A DNA stretch of 64,000 nt from Clostridiales bacterium (GTDB taxonomy: Bacteria > Bacillota > Clostridia > Lachnospirales > CAG-274): contig JAHALF010000008.1 of assembly GCA_018371275.1 (NCBI GenBank), forward strand, positions 1-64,000, read 5' to 3'. This document shows positions 1-7,625 of the stretch, in pieces. The translations under genes and the position numbers were made by a program. A model generated the notes under the pieces. The model saw nothing but the letters and a program-made list of their open reading frames with translations. It made no database searches and was not told where the DNA came from. Each line of letters starts with the position of its first letter. The stretch's first letter is position 1.

Positions 1-169
1 TCATTAATAAGACGATTCCACACATCAATATTATTTTCTAATATATCTTTCGAATTATTATCAGTTAATATAATATTTTTATTTATAAAATTTACAAATA
101 TTATTATCTAATAAATATAAAGAGGCAATAACTGAACTATTTAAAAAAGATGGCATAAATATTATAGAT

Positions 170-763
170 ATGTTAGCTAAAGATGTTAATTTAAAAGAAA
201 AAATTGATTTAGAATTAATATATACATTAGCTAATAATTCAATAAATGAAGATTATATAATTAAATTAATAGAATTAACTAAACAAAAAATTTTTATTGA
301 AAATATTCCAAATGATAAAACTAAAATAATAAAATATGTAATAGATAACAATTTATCTGAACAAAATAAAAATTATATAATAGAAAATTTTAAAAATTTT
401 AATTTAAAAGAATATTTTTTAGATAAGTTAGAATATATTAATGAATTAAGTACATTAGATAATAATATGTTAAATGATGATTTAATGGAATATGCTTTAA
501 AATATGATGAAATTTATCTTGAAACTAAAATTGATTTAATAATTACTAAAATAAGAAATCATACAGAAAGCTCAAAAATACAAAAATATATACAATTAGT
601 AAATCAAATTAGTAAATTATCTAATATATTTAATAATGGTAGACTTTCAATAAAAGACATTGGTGATTACAATAAAAGAATAGTAGATGCTTTAGTTGAT
701 TATGAGTATGCAAAAATAACTAAAAATGATAATCTTGTATTTAATAAAAATATAAAACTATAA
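170..763 (+). CDS. Accessory protein of unknown function, probably 5'-truncated
   Basis: A 197-residue lysine/asparagine-rich, mostly helical-looking protein with no motif I recognise. No Shine-Dalgarno site precedes the ATG at 170. The same reading frame stays open back to the stop at 86-88, and the upstream residues (for example EAITELFKKDGINIID) continue the same composition, so the true 5' end seems lost. It lies at the outer edge of an integrative element, before the conjugation genes, where cargo is usual. It could be the C-terminal part of a large accessory protein, but I cannot name a family. Only the coding character of the frame is well supported. Confidence 0.5.
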   Translation: MLAKDVNLKEKIDLELIYTLANNSINEDYIIKLIELTKQKIFIENIPNDKTKIIKYVIDNNLSEQNKNYIIENFKNFNLKEYFLDKLEYINELSTLDNNMLNDDLMEYALKYDEIYLETKIDLIITKIRNHTESSKIQKYIQLVNQISKLSNIFNNGRLSIKDIGDYNKRIVDALVDYEYAKITKNDNLVFNKNIKL

Positions 764-788
764 TAACAACTATTATAAAAATAAACTA

Positions 789-855
789 AAAAATAAAAAG
801 GCGATTAAAATAATAAGTATTTTTACTTATAAATTTTGATTGTCTTTTTATTTTA
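789..855 (+). terminator. Long A/T stem-loop between accessory ORF and hydrolase genes
   Basis: An AAAATAAAAAGGCGATTAAA-type arm at about 790-811 pairs with a complementary arm at about 833-854, with G-U pairs at the centre and a loop of about 20 nt. It sits 12 nt after the stop of the accessory ORF region and just before an AAGGAGG ribosome site. It reads as a factor-independent terminator or attenuator. Confidence 0.55.
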
Positions 856-873
856 TAAGGAGGTTTTTAATAT

Positions 874-1002
874 ATGAAAGAATTAGCAATAAAAATATTA
901 ATTCAATTATTAATAGATGAAGAAAAAAGGAAAAAGGCTTTAATATTTATAGTGTCTGTTGTTACAGGGCTATTAATGTTAATAGCCTTTTTTTATATTT
1001 AA
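874..1002 (+). CDS. Membrane-anchor segment of the conjugation cell-wall hydrolase (frame 1 part)
   Basis: A 42-residue ORF with a strong ribosome site (AAGGAGG at 857-863, 10 nt before the ATG). It has a short charged N-terminus (DEEKRKKA) and one transmembrane helix at about residues 24-40. The frame closes at TAA 1000-1002. Conjugative-element hydrolases commonly begin with such a charged segment and anchor helix, followed by an ITNPLD-like stretch. Here that stretch occurs immediately downstream but in the other frame. I read this ORF as the N-terminal part of the C39-type hydrolase whose remainder starts in frame at 993. A stand-alone holin-like peptide is the alternative. Confidence 0.6.
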   Translation: MKELAIKILIQLLIDEEKRKKALIFIVSVVTGLLMLIAFFYI

Positions 1003-1019
1003 TAACAAATCCTTTAGAT

Positions 1020-1682
1020 ATGTTTAAGGAATTTATTTTTGGAGATGAAATATTAGCAATAGAGCAATTTCAAAAAGATTATGGATATAACCAAAGTATA
1101 GGTATTTATGATAAAGATTATATTGAAGGAAGTGGGCAAGATTATGGAGATATAACTTTTACAGATAGTGAAATAAGTATTGTATATTTTAATCAATTAG
1201 ATGAAAAATATAAAAATCAATTATATGGTACAGATAAAGTCGGGACGCACGGATGTGGCCCGACTTCAATGGCTATTGTAGTATCTAGTTTAACAGGGCA
1301 AATATACAACCCTATTTATATGTGTAACTGGTGGAGCGTTAAAAACGGATATTATGCAGTTGGCAGTGGCTCTTATCATAGCTTAATACCGAATTGTGCA
1401 AAAGCTTTTGGTTTAAATGTTGAAGGACTAGGAAATGATAAGGAGAAGGTTGTAGATGCACTTAATAATGGTAAATTAGTAGTTACTCTTATGGGTAAAG
1501 GTACTTTTACAAACAGTGGACACTTTATAGTATTAAGAGGTATAACAAGTGATGGTAAAATACTTGTAGCAGACCCAGCTAGTTATAAAAGGAGCAAACA
1601 ACAGTTTGATATAGATTTAATAATAAATGAGGCTAGAAAAGGTGCTGGAGCTGGTGGAGCTTTTTGGAGTATATGGAATTAA
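1020..1682 (+). CDS. C39-like cysteine peptidase domain of an ICE cell-wall hydrolase
   Basis: A 220-residue ORF with a papain-like C39 fold signature: catalytic Cys79 in HGCGPTS, His168 in SGHF and Asp185 in ADPAS. The N-terminal IEQFQKDYGY segment resembles the linker seen in hydrolases of Tn1549/CTn-type elements. Such enzymes open peptidoglycan for the mating channel. There is no ribosome site before the ATG at 1020. The coding text continues upstream in frame as LYLITNPLD, overlapping the anchor ORF at 874-1002, so the natural product is probably one protein of about 269 residues made by a -1 shift in a T7 run (988-994). Otherwise the gene is broken by a 1-nt loss. Confidence 0.8.
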   Translation: MFKEFIFGDEILAIEQFQKDYGYNQSIGIYDKDYIEGSGQDYGDITFTDSEISIVYFNQLDEKYKNQLYGTDKVGTHGCGPTSMAIVVSSLTGQIYNPIYMCNWWSVKNGYYAVGSGSYHSLIPNCAKAFGLNVEGLGNDKEKVVDALNNGKLVVTLMGKGTFTNSGHFIVLRGITSDGKILVADPASYKRSKQQFDIDLIINEARKGAGAGGAFWSIWN

Positions 1683-1720
1683 AATTAAAATAAAAAAGTT
1701 GTCAAAAGGAGTTTAAAATT

Positions 1721-2194
1721 ATGAAAAAGTCAGAAATAAAAAATATATTATATAAAAGAAATTTAAAAAGTAGACCATTAAGTATATTATTATATCTAAT
1801 TGATAGAGCTAATAAAGATTTAGTTTGTTTCCCTAGTATAAAAACTATATCTAAAGACTTAAATATATCAGTTTCTAAAACAAAAAGGGTTTTAAATTAC
1901 CTTGTAGAAGTAGGATATATTGAAAAAACAGAAAGATTTTTAGATATAACAGGGAAACAAACATCTAATCTATATACAATAAATATAAATAATATAGAAA
2001 AAGGTACACCTATAAAAGAATTTAAAAATATTGAAGAAATAGAAAATATACAAAATAAAGAAGATAATAAAAATATAAATGATAATAATAAAAGTATAAT
2101 AAATGAAAGTTTAACCATATTTGAAATAAATAATGAAATTTGTAATAGTAAATATAATTTAATTAAAAAATATAAATTGAAGAAAATAATATAA
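1721..2194 (+). CDS. Winged-helix HTH_36-type protein of the ICE
   Basis: A 157-residue protein with ribosome site AAAAGGAG about 9 nt upstream of the ATG. Residues 14-75 form a helix-turn-helix of the HTH_36 kind (SRPLSILLYLIDRANKDLVC, then FPSIKTISKDLNISVSKTKR), found in replication or control proteins of conjugative elements and phages. The second half is a low-complexity Asn/Lys/Ile stretch with no visible domain, so DNA binding is the only function I can support. It sits between the hydrolase and the sigma-like gene, the usual position of regulatory genes in this kind of element. The tail may be shortened, because related proteins are often longer. Confidence 0.7.
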   Translation: MKKSEIKNILYKRNLKSRPLSILLYLIDRANKDLVCFPSIKTISKDLNISVSKTKRVLNYLVEVGYIEKTERFLDITGKQTSNLYTININNIEKGTPIKEFKNIEEIENIQNKEDNKNINDNNKSIINESLTIFEINNEICNSKYNLIKKYKLKKII

Positions 2195-2778
2195 ATGATA
2201 TATGTTTTTAAAGATATAAAAGCATTAAAAAATGAACTGGAGATGGGTTCATTTTTACACTACCTTTAACTTACAATATAACATTATATTAAAATTGAAA
2301 ATATAAGTATATAAGAATTTAAAAATATAAAGTTGTAAAATTTACGACAAATGTAGGAGTAGACTTTTTATGAATAATATAAATGAATTGTTGTAAAATT
2401 ATAATTATGCTTCTTTTAGTATTTTAAATAAGTTTTAAAATAGAATAAAGTTTTATATTTAAATAGTAGAATTGAATAAGTATATATTTTTGTTTATAAC
2501 TTATTCGTTCGTTCGTTTGTCGTGTGTAAAATTAAATTCTTATTGAGAAATAACAATAAATACCTGATTAAACAATTATTAATAAGTGAATATAATATTA
2601 CTTATAAATGTTAAAAGTTTGAAAAAATATATAATAGTACATTTTATATCTTTTAATCTACAACTATTTATATTACAATAATCATAAAATGGAAGTATTT
2701 GTAATATTTAGTAGTTTTAAGGGATATATGTATGTTAAAAAATTTTTTTAAAGTTAAAAAATTTTATATATTTAATTT
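2195..2778. other. Non-coding interval of the ICE
   Basis: About 580 bp without a convincing gene. A 24-codon ORF directly follows the HTH gene (2195-2269) and has no ribosome site. TTCG repeats occur at about 2502-2518 (cgttcgttcgtttgtcg). A possible 57-codon leader ORF starts at 2732 behind AAGGG and ends at TAG 2903-2905, overlapping the ribosome site of the sigma-like gene. No transfer-origin motif could be recognised. Confidence 0.4.
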
Positions 2779-2818
2779 AAAGACAGATAATAATTTTTTA
2801 TTATTCTGTCTTTTTTTA
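2779..2818 (+). terminator. Rho-independent terminator upstream of sigma-like gene
   Basis: AAAGACAGA (2779-2787) pairs perfectly with TCTGTCTTT (2805-2813). A further A/T stem extends inward, and a T-run reaches 2817. It stands about 100 nt before the sigma-like gene and may work as an attenuator of its leader. Confidence 0.7.
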
Positions 2819-2855
2819 TTTATAAAGAAATTTATATCCTTTAAAATAAGAAGTC

Positions 2856-2908
2856 CTCCTGTTCTTTTACTTGATTTTAAAAATAAATATCAAATGAAAG
2901 AATAGGAG
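2856..2908 (+). promoter_or_regulatory. Hairpin burying the ribosome-binding site of the sigma-like gene
   Basis: A 20-nt left arm (2856-2875, beginning CTCCTGTTCTTTT) pairs with a right arm (2889-2908, ending GAATAGGAG) at 19 of 20 positions, counting two G-U pairs, around a 13-nt loop. The right arm ends with AGGAG, the Shine-Dalgarno site 8 nt before the ATG at 2917. Folding would block translation, so opening by a ribosome, protein or RNA partner is expected to be the control step. Confidence 0.7.
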
Positions 2909-2916
2909 TTATATCA

Positions 2917-3354
2917 ATGGATAAAAAATACTATATAGTTATCGATGGTAAAAAATATGAAGTTAGTGAAGATATATATCATACATATTATAGGAGCAGA
3001 GAAAAAGAACGATATTTTATGTTTGTAAAAAAGAGAGGTAAAATTATTATTGAAGATGAAAAAGTTGTTTTTAAAGATAGTTTAGAAGTTTCTTTTGAAA
3101 AACTAGAAGAACTAGGTTTAGAGATAAAAGATGACTTTAACTTAGAAGATTGTATTATGCAAAATTTAGATATAGAAGTTTTAAAATATGCTATAAATAA
3201 ACTATCTAGTGAAGAGTATCAAATAATTTTAGAGCTATTTTATAATTGTAAGTCTGAAAGAGAATTAGCTAAAGAGTTAAATTGTTGTAATGTAGTTTTA
3301 CATAATAAAAAGAAAAAAATTTTAAATAAATTAAAAAAATATTTTCAAAAATAA
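2917..3354 (+). CDS. Sigma-70-like regulator of the ICE
   Basis: A 145-residue protein. The N-terminal half (VIDGKKYEVSEDIYHTYYRS) matches the small sigma-70-like proteins encoded by Tn1549/Tn916-type conjugative elements. The C-terminal part (residues about 100-143) is a sigma region 4 HTH: LSSEEYQIILELFY, then SERELAKELNCCNVVLHNKK. Region 2 is not recognisable, as is usual for these short forms. It probably directs or modulates element promoters for excision or transfer. Its ribosome site AGGAG is buried in a 20-bp hairpin just upstream, and a terminator lies further upstream, so expression looks tightly restricted. Confidence 0.8.
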   Translation: MDKKYYIVIDGKKYEVSEDIYHTYYRSREKERYFMFVKKRGKIIIEDEKVVFKDSLEVSFEKLEELGLEIKDDFNLEDCIMQNLDIEVLKYAINKLSSEEYQIILELFYNCKSERELAKELNCCNVVLHNKKKKILNKLKKYFQK

Positions 3355-3477
3355 TATATTTATAAAATATTAACAAAAAAATAGTTAAAAAAAATAAAAT
3401 TTTGTTTAGTTTTTTGTTAGCAAAATGGATTTTCAACACACAGATATTGTGGGGAGTTTACACTTTTCACTTGTACA

Positions 3478-3492
3478 TTGAAAATTGAATAA
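3478..3492 (+). promoter_or_regulatory. Leader motif TTGAAAATTGAATAA, copy 1
   Basis: This 15-nt string recurs exactly at 55792-55806 at the head of the second mobile region. In both places it lies directly before a structured leader that contains a GTTAGGGG...ACCC hairpin. It resembles a boxA-like or leader element, but I cannot assign a factor. Confidence 0.5.
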
Positions 3493-3494
3493 GT

Positions 3495-3790
3495 GATATA
3501 ACAAATACAAAGTTAAATAGTACTAGAATTACTAAAGTAATTCAGTGGTAATGGAGCAACGCACTAAAACACGCTTGTCGGTAAATGTTTGTAGTGATAA
3601 GGTTTTAACAATTTCTGATTATGAAAAATCAAAAATGTTATAGATTGAACTAATTGCGAAGATATTTATTTAATATAATGATACTTCTACATAGTCTTAA
3701 CTCATCGTATAGAGTGTAGTCCGTCAGTTAGGGGGAAACCCAAAGGGGGGTTATGGTTGTCTATCTAATCAATAGACCGTTTGTTATATC
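3495..3790 (+). ncRNA. Candidate structured RNA of about 296 nt in the ICE control region
   Basis: The interval is closed by a perfect 11-bp helix, GATATAACAAA (3495-3505) with TTTGTTATATC (3780-3790). Inside are GAATTAC/GTAATTC with a TAAA loop (3526-3543), an imperfect stem at about 3608-3643 (TAACAATTTCTGATT with AATCAAAAATGTTA), a GGG-GAAA-CCC tetraloop hairpin in GTTAGGGGGAAACCC (3727-3741) and GTCTAT/ATAGAC (about 3759-3776). No ORF with a ribosome site fits here. Nested helices of this kind suggest a leader RNA or small RNA. I do not recognise a known class. Confidence 0.6.
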
Positions 3791-3828
3791 TTGAATATAA
3801 AGCAATTTCTTGAATATTTTATATTCAA
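3791..3828 (+). promoter_or_regulatory. Hairpin directly after the structured RNA
   Basis: TTGAATATAAA (3791-3801) pairs perfectly with TTTATATTCAA (3818-3828) around a 16-nt loop. There is no T-run on the plus strand, so it is not an obvious terminator. It stacks directly on the closing helix of the 3495-3790 RNA. Confidence 0.55.
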
Positions 3829-3855
3829 AAATAAGTACAACTTAATTACAATATT

Positions 3856-3936
3856 AAGTAATAGAACAGGAGGAATAGGCTTAATATGTTATATTATAGC
3901 AAAAATAGTAAGTCTATTCCTTCGATTGTGTTACTT
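3856..3936 (+). promoter_or_regulatory. Long hairpin burying ribosome site and start of a short leader ORF
   Basis: The arms 3856-3883 and 3909-3936 pair at 25 of 28 positions, counting G-U pairs, around a 25-nt loop. The left arm contains AGGAGG (3869-3874) and the loop contains the ATG at 3886. It repeats the layout of the hairpin at 2856-2908 and would hold the leader ORF silent when folded. Confidence 0.65.
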
Positions 3937-3978
3937 ATCAGTAATATTTATATTTTGAAATACATATCATATACTTGA
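3886..3978 (+). CDS. Possible 30-codon leader peptide
   Basis: This ORF encodes 30 residues (MLYYSKNSKSIPSIV, then LLISNIYILKYISYT) behind a strong AGGAGG site 11 nt upstream, all embedded in the 3856-3936 hairpin. Its TGA at 3976-3978 abuts the AGAGG ribosome site (3979-3983) of the next gene, the arrangement expected for translational coupling. The peptide itself may have no function, and much of its sequence is constrained by the stem. Confidence 0.35.
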   Translation: MLYYSKNSKSIPSIVLLISNIYILKYISYT

Positions 3979-3991
3979 AGAGGTGAAAAAA

Positions 3992-4231
3992 ATGGACAAC
4001 TATAAAAATTATGAAAATTACAATGTAGAAAATCTTAACAATATAAATGATACAAGGGTAAATATAAAATTACCAAAACAAGAAAGAATACTTGATTATA
4101 TAGACCAAATAGGAAATCCTTGTTGTTATCAAGATGGAGAACGAAAAATTATTCTTACTTTTAAAGATGGTTGTGAAGAAACTGAAAAAGAATTTTTAAG
4201 AAAATACATTAAACAATATTTAAAAATATAA
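3992..4231 (+). CDS. Small ICE protein preceding the recombinases (DUF6870-like)
   Basis: A 79-residue protein. I chose the ATG at 3992 because AGAGGTG lies 6-7 nt upstream; an in-frame GTG at 3983 falls inside that site. The core (VNIKLPKQERILDYIDQIGN, then PCCYQDG) matches, from memory, a small family that stands next to serine recombinases in Tn1549-like elements, with the conserved LPxxERixxFixQIxNPYCF pattern. Here a Cys replaces the usual Tyr of NPYCF. Its biochemical role is unknown; position suggests a part in recombination or its control. Confidence 0.7.
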   Translation: MDNYKNYENYNVENLNNINDTRVNIKLPKQERILDYIDQIGNPCCYQDGERKIILTFKDGCEETEKEFLRKYIKQYLKI

Positions 4232-4234
4232 ACC

Positions 4235-4263
4235 TCGACTAAAGAAAAAACTTATGTTATAAT
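4235..4263 (+). promoter_or_regulatory. Candidate promoter of the recombinase operon
   Basis: TCGACT (4235-4240) and TATAAT (4258-4263) are separated by 17 bp, about 80 nt before the first recombinase. The -10 box is perfect and the -35 box is weak. Confidence 0.45.
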
Positions 4264-4342
4264 TTAAAAAAAAGGACACGATTAAATTTTTCTTTAAGCT
4301 CTAGGTATTTTTAATTAATAAAAAATATTTAGGAGTGTTAAT

Positions 4343-5971
4343 ATGAAAAAATATAGAACAGTATTATATTTAAGGCTTTCAAAAGAGGACGAAAAAATAG
4401 GAGAAAGCGATAGTATTACTAACCAAAAGTCAATGCTTAAAGATTTTATAAATAGTAGAGAAGATTTACATCTTATAAAAATAATGATTGATGATGGTTA
4501 TAGTGGAGGAAACTTCGAGCGTCCTTCATTTAAAGAGATGATGGAGCTTGTAAAAGACAGAAAAATAGACTGCATTGTTGTAAAAGATTTTTCTAGGTTT
4601 GGGCGTGATTTTACCGAAGTAGGTAGATATTTAGAAGAAATCTTTCCGTTTATGGGAGTTAGATTTATTTCTTTAAATGATAATTATGACAGTTTAAAAA
4701 ATAAAAGTGGTATAGAAAACTTGGTAGTACCATTTAAAAATCTTGTGAACGATGCGTATTTGAGAGATACTTCAATTAAAATACGAAGTAGCCTTGATAT
4801 CAAAAGGAAAAAAGGAGATTTTATAGGCAGTTTTGCAAGTTATGGATATTTAAAAGACCCTAATAATAAAAATAGGCTTATAGTAGATGAAGTAGCTAGT
4901 AAGGTTGTACAAGATATTTTTATATACCGTTTACAAGGCTTTAATATAAACAAAATATCGGAAAAATTAAACAAAGAAAATGTGCTTTGCCCTATGGAAT
5001 ATAAAAAGTCAATAGGAATAAAAACAAGTACAAACTTTAAGAAAAATGATAAAGCTTTATGGACACCTAAAGCTATTTTTAGAATATTAGAAAATCCTTT
5101 ATACATAGGAACAACTGTTCAAAAAAAGGTAACAACAGTAAATCATAAAGTTAAAAAACTTGTGTATGTGCCAAAAGAAGAAAGAATAATAGTAGAGAAT
5201 ACTCACGAGCCTATCATATCAAAAGAAGTTTTTGAAATGGTGCAAAAATTAATGGAGATAGACACACGAACTGCACCAAATGAAGAAAAAATATATTTAC
5301 TTAGTGGGTTTGTTAAATGTGGTGAATGTGGTGCAAACTTAATAAGAAGAAATTATGGAACAAAAGAAAAGCCGTATATTTATTATATGTGCAGTAATAA
5401 AAAAAATAAAAAGACTTGCAAAGGTTCTAGTATAAGAGTTGAAACTTTAGAAAGAATAGTTTTTAATGCTATAAAAAAACAAATAGAAGCTACTATAACC
5501 TTAGAAGATATACTAAGTGATATGGATAGTGAAATGTATGTAAAAACAGAAAAGCAAAAGATAAATAAAAAAATTGAAGAAAAAGAAGAAGACTTAAAAA
5601 AATATCAACTTATAAAGCTTAAAATATATGAAGATTTTAAGCTTGGTATTTTAAATCAAGAAGAATACACTGATTATATAAAAGGTTATTCTGAAAAAAT
5701 TATAAATATAAAAAATGTAATATTAGATTTAAAAAAGGAACTTGATAATGTTTCAAATGGTTTAACGGAAAAGCAACTTTGGATAGAACACTTTAAAAAA
5801 TATAATAGTATTAATAAATTAGATAGAGAGCTTATTATATTTTTGATAGAACAAATACGAATATATGCAGATAAAACTACTGAAATAGAGTTTAAATATG
5901 CAAATGAGTTTGAAAGTTTGCTAGAATATAAAGAAAATTTAGAACAAGTACAGGTGGTGTGCAATGGCTAG
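4343..5971 (+). CDS. Large serine recombinase 1
   Basis: A 542-residue site-specific recombinase of the TnpX/TndX type. It has an N-terminal resolvase domain with likely nucleophile Ser13 in YLRLS and the VKDFSRFGRDF motif, a central recombinase domain (about residues 155-290, ending in WTPKAIFRILENPLYIG), a zinc ribbon (CGECG then CSN...TC, about 328-362) and a C-terminal coiled coil. Such enzymes excise and integrate conjugative or mobilisable elements through a circular form. It is the first of three overlapping recombinase genes at the element's right end. The TAGGAGTG ribosome site is well placed. Confidence 0.95.
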   Translation: MKKYRTVLYLRLSKEDEKIGESDSITNQKSMLKDFINSREDLHLIKIMIDDGYSGGNFERPSFKEMMELVKDRKIDCIVVKDFSRFGRDFTEVGRYLEEIFPFMGVRFISLNDNYDSLKNKSGIENLVVPFKNLVNDAYLRDTSIKIRSSLDIKRKKGDFIGSFASYGYLKDPNNKNRLIVDEVASKVVQDIFIYRLQGFNINKISEKLNKENVLCPMEYKKSIGIKTSTNFKKNDKALWTPKAIFRILENPLYIGTTVQKKVTTVNHKVKKLVYVPKEERIIVENTHEPIISKEVFEMVQKLMEIDTRTAPNEEKIYLLSGFVKCGECGANLIRRNYGTKEKPYIYYMCSNKKNKKTCKGSSIRVETLERIVFNAIKKQIEATITLEDILSDMDSEMYVKTEKQKINKKIEEKEEDLKKYQLIKLKIYEDFKLGILNQEEYTDYIKGYSEKIINIKNVILDLKKELDNVSNGLTEKQLWIEHFKKYNSINKLDRELIIFLIEQIRIYADKTTEIEFKYANEFESLLEYKENLEQVQVVCNG

Positions 5972-7625
5972 AAAAAGTAGAAAAACACCTGAACAATTAA
6001 TAAAACATACTCAAAAAACTTATTCTGTTGGAGTTTATGTAAGGCTATCTCTTTTAAATAACAATATGGAAGATGACAGTAGCATACAAAATCAAAAAAA
6101 TATAATTTTAAACTATATAAAAGATAATGAGCAATTTAAATTAGTTGAAATATACGAGGATAATAACTTTTCTGGTACTAACTTTAATAGAACGGCATTT
6201 CAAAAGCTTATAGGAGATGTACAAAGTGGCAAAATAAACTGTATTATAGTAAAAGATTTATCAAGGTTTGGGCGAAATTATATTGAATGTGGCAATTATC
6301 TTGAAAAAATATTTCCGTATATAGGGGTAAGATTTATTGCTATAAATGATAATTATGATAGTGAAAATATAAACTCTAGTGAAATTTTAATGATGCATCT
6401 TAAAAATATAATAAATCAACTTTATGCACAAGATATAGGTAAAAAGGTGTCAACAGCTATAAGAGCAAAACAAAAAAGGGGAGAATATGTTGGAGCTTTT
6501 GCTAATTATGGATATAAAAAAGATGAAAAAAATAAAAACAAACTTGTGATAAATGAAGAAACAGCACCTGTTGTTAAAATGATTTATGAATTAAAATTAC
6601 AAGGTTTAGGGTATATACAAATAGCAACTAAACTAAATGAACAAAACATATTGTCGCCTTATGCTTATTTACATACAAAAGGTTGTTTTAAAACTGATAA
6701 GTATAAAGATTTAAAATGGACACCTCTTGCAGTTAAAAGGATTTGTACAAATCAAGTGTATATAGGAAATATTGCAGGAAGGAAAAGTAATGTGTATGGA
6801 GATAAAGCGAAAGATTTAGATATGGCAAATTTTATTGTTGTAAAAAATATGCACGAACCAATAGTAAGTGAAGAAATTTTTTATAAAGTACAACAAATAA
6901 CAGAAAACACGGCTAAAGCTCGTAAGCCCAAATATAATATACCGACAACAGAAAATATATTTAAAGGTTTAATTAAGTGTGGTAATTGTGGTAAAAATTT
7001 ATATAGAGTTAAGCGATGTGTACAAGATAAAAATGATAAATTAAATGCTTATTATATTTTTGAATGTAGAAATGTTTATTTAGCTAAATGTAAAGTCGGT
7101 TCTAACAATGAAGAAATGCTAAAAAAAATAGTATTTAATCAATTAAAAAGGCAAATACAATTATTTTTAGATTTAGAAGATTTAATAATAAAAAATGATA
7201 AATGTATATCATATGAAGAGCATTTGCTTAATGATACATTACAAAATTTGAATAGTGAAATAAAAACAATTAAGAACTTTCAAAAGTCTATATATGAAGA
7301 CTATTGCCTAGGCTTATTAGATGAAGAAGACTACTTATTTACAAAAGGTAATTATTTAGAAAAAGAAAATAAATTAAAACAGGAAAAAGAAAATATTGAA
7401 GAAAAACTTTTTGATTTAAAAAATACGTTAAATAAAGAAAATGAGTGTATAAAAAAATTTTTACAATTTAAAGACGATAAACTTTTAAGTAGAGAGTTGT
7501 TACAAGCTTTAATAGAAAAAATAATTATACATAATGATAGAAGTATAGAAATATTTTTCAAATACGAAAATGAATACAATCGTATACTTAATGAAGTAGA
7601 AAGGGTTTCTAAAAATGCAGTATAA
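5964..7625 (+). CDS. Large serine recombinase 2
   Basis: A 553-residue recombinase whose ATG overlaps the end of recombinase 1 by 8 nt, indicating translational coupling. Likely catalytic Ser29 lies in VYVRLS, and the VKDLSRFGRNY motif is present. The recombinase domain ends in WTPLAVKRICTNQVYIGN, followed by a zinc ribbon (CGNCG with two later Cys) and a long coiled coil. It has an N-terminal extension of about 16 residues (ARKSRKTPEQLIKHTQ) relative to its neighbours. All catalytic landmarks are intact, so it looks functional. Whether it acts with the other two or on its own is not visible. Confidence 0.95.
   Translation: MARKSRKTPEQLIKHTQKTYSVGVYVRLSLLNNNMEDDSSIQNQKNIILNYIKDNEQFKLVEIYEDNNFSGTNFNRTAFQKLIGDVQSGKINCIIVKDLSRFGRNYIECGNYLEKIFPYIGVRFIAINDNYDSENINSSEILMMHLKNIINQLYAQDIGKKVSTAIRAKQKRGEYVGAFANYGYKKDEKNKNKLVINEETAPVVKMIYELKLQGLGYIQIATKLNEQNILSPYAYLHTKGCFKTDKYKDLKWTPLAVKRICTNQVYIGNIAGRKSNVYGDKAKDLDMANFIVVKNMHEPIVSEEIFYKVQQITENTAKARKPKYNIPTTENIFKGLIKCGNCGKNLYRVKRCVQDKNDKLNAYYIFECRNVYLAKCKVGSNNEEMLKKIVFNQLKRQIQLFLDLEDLIIKNDKCISYEEHLLNDTLQNLNSEIKTIKNFQKSIYEDYCLGLLDEEDYLFTKGNYLEKENKLKQEKENIEEKLFDLKNTLNKENECIKKFLQFKDDKLLSRELLQALIEKIIIHNDRSIEIFFKYENEYNRILNEVERVSKNAV

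Noticed and set aside
1237..1266. AAGTCGGG/CCCGACTT inverted repeat inside the C39 domain gene
   Set aside because: It falls exactly on the conserved catalytic-Cys coding region, so the pairing is most simply explained by codon content.
2195..2269. 24-codon ORF directly after the HTH_36 gene
   Set aside because: No ribosome site and no recognisable product; it could as well be a degraded tail of the HTH gene.
2500..2530. TTCG tandem repeats considered as a transfer-origin or iteron motif
   Set aside because: The repeats are short and no nick-site consensus or flanking dyad could be seen.
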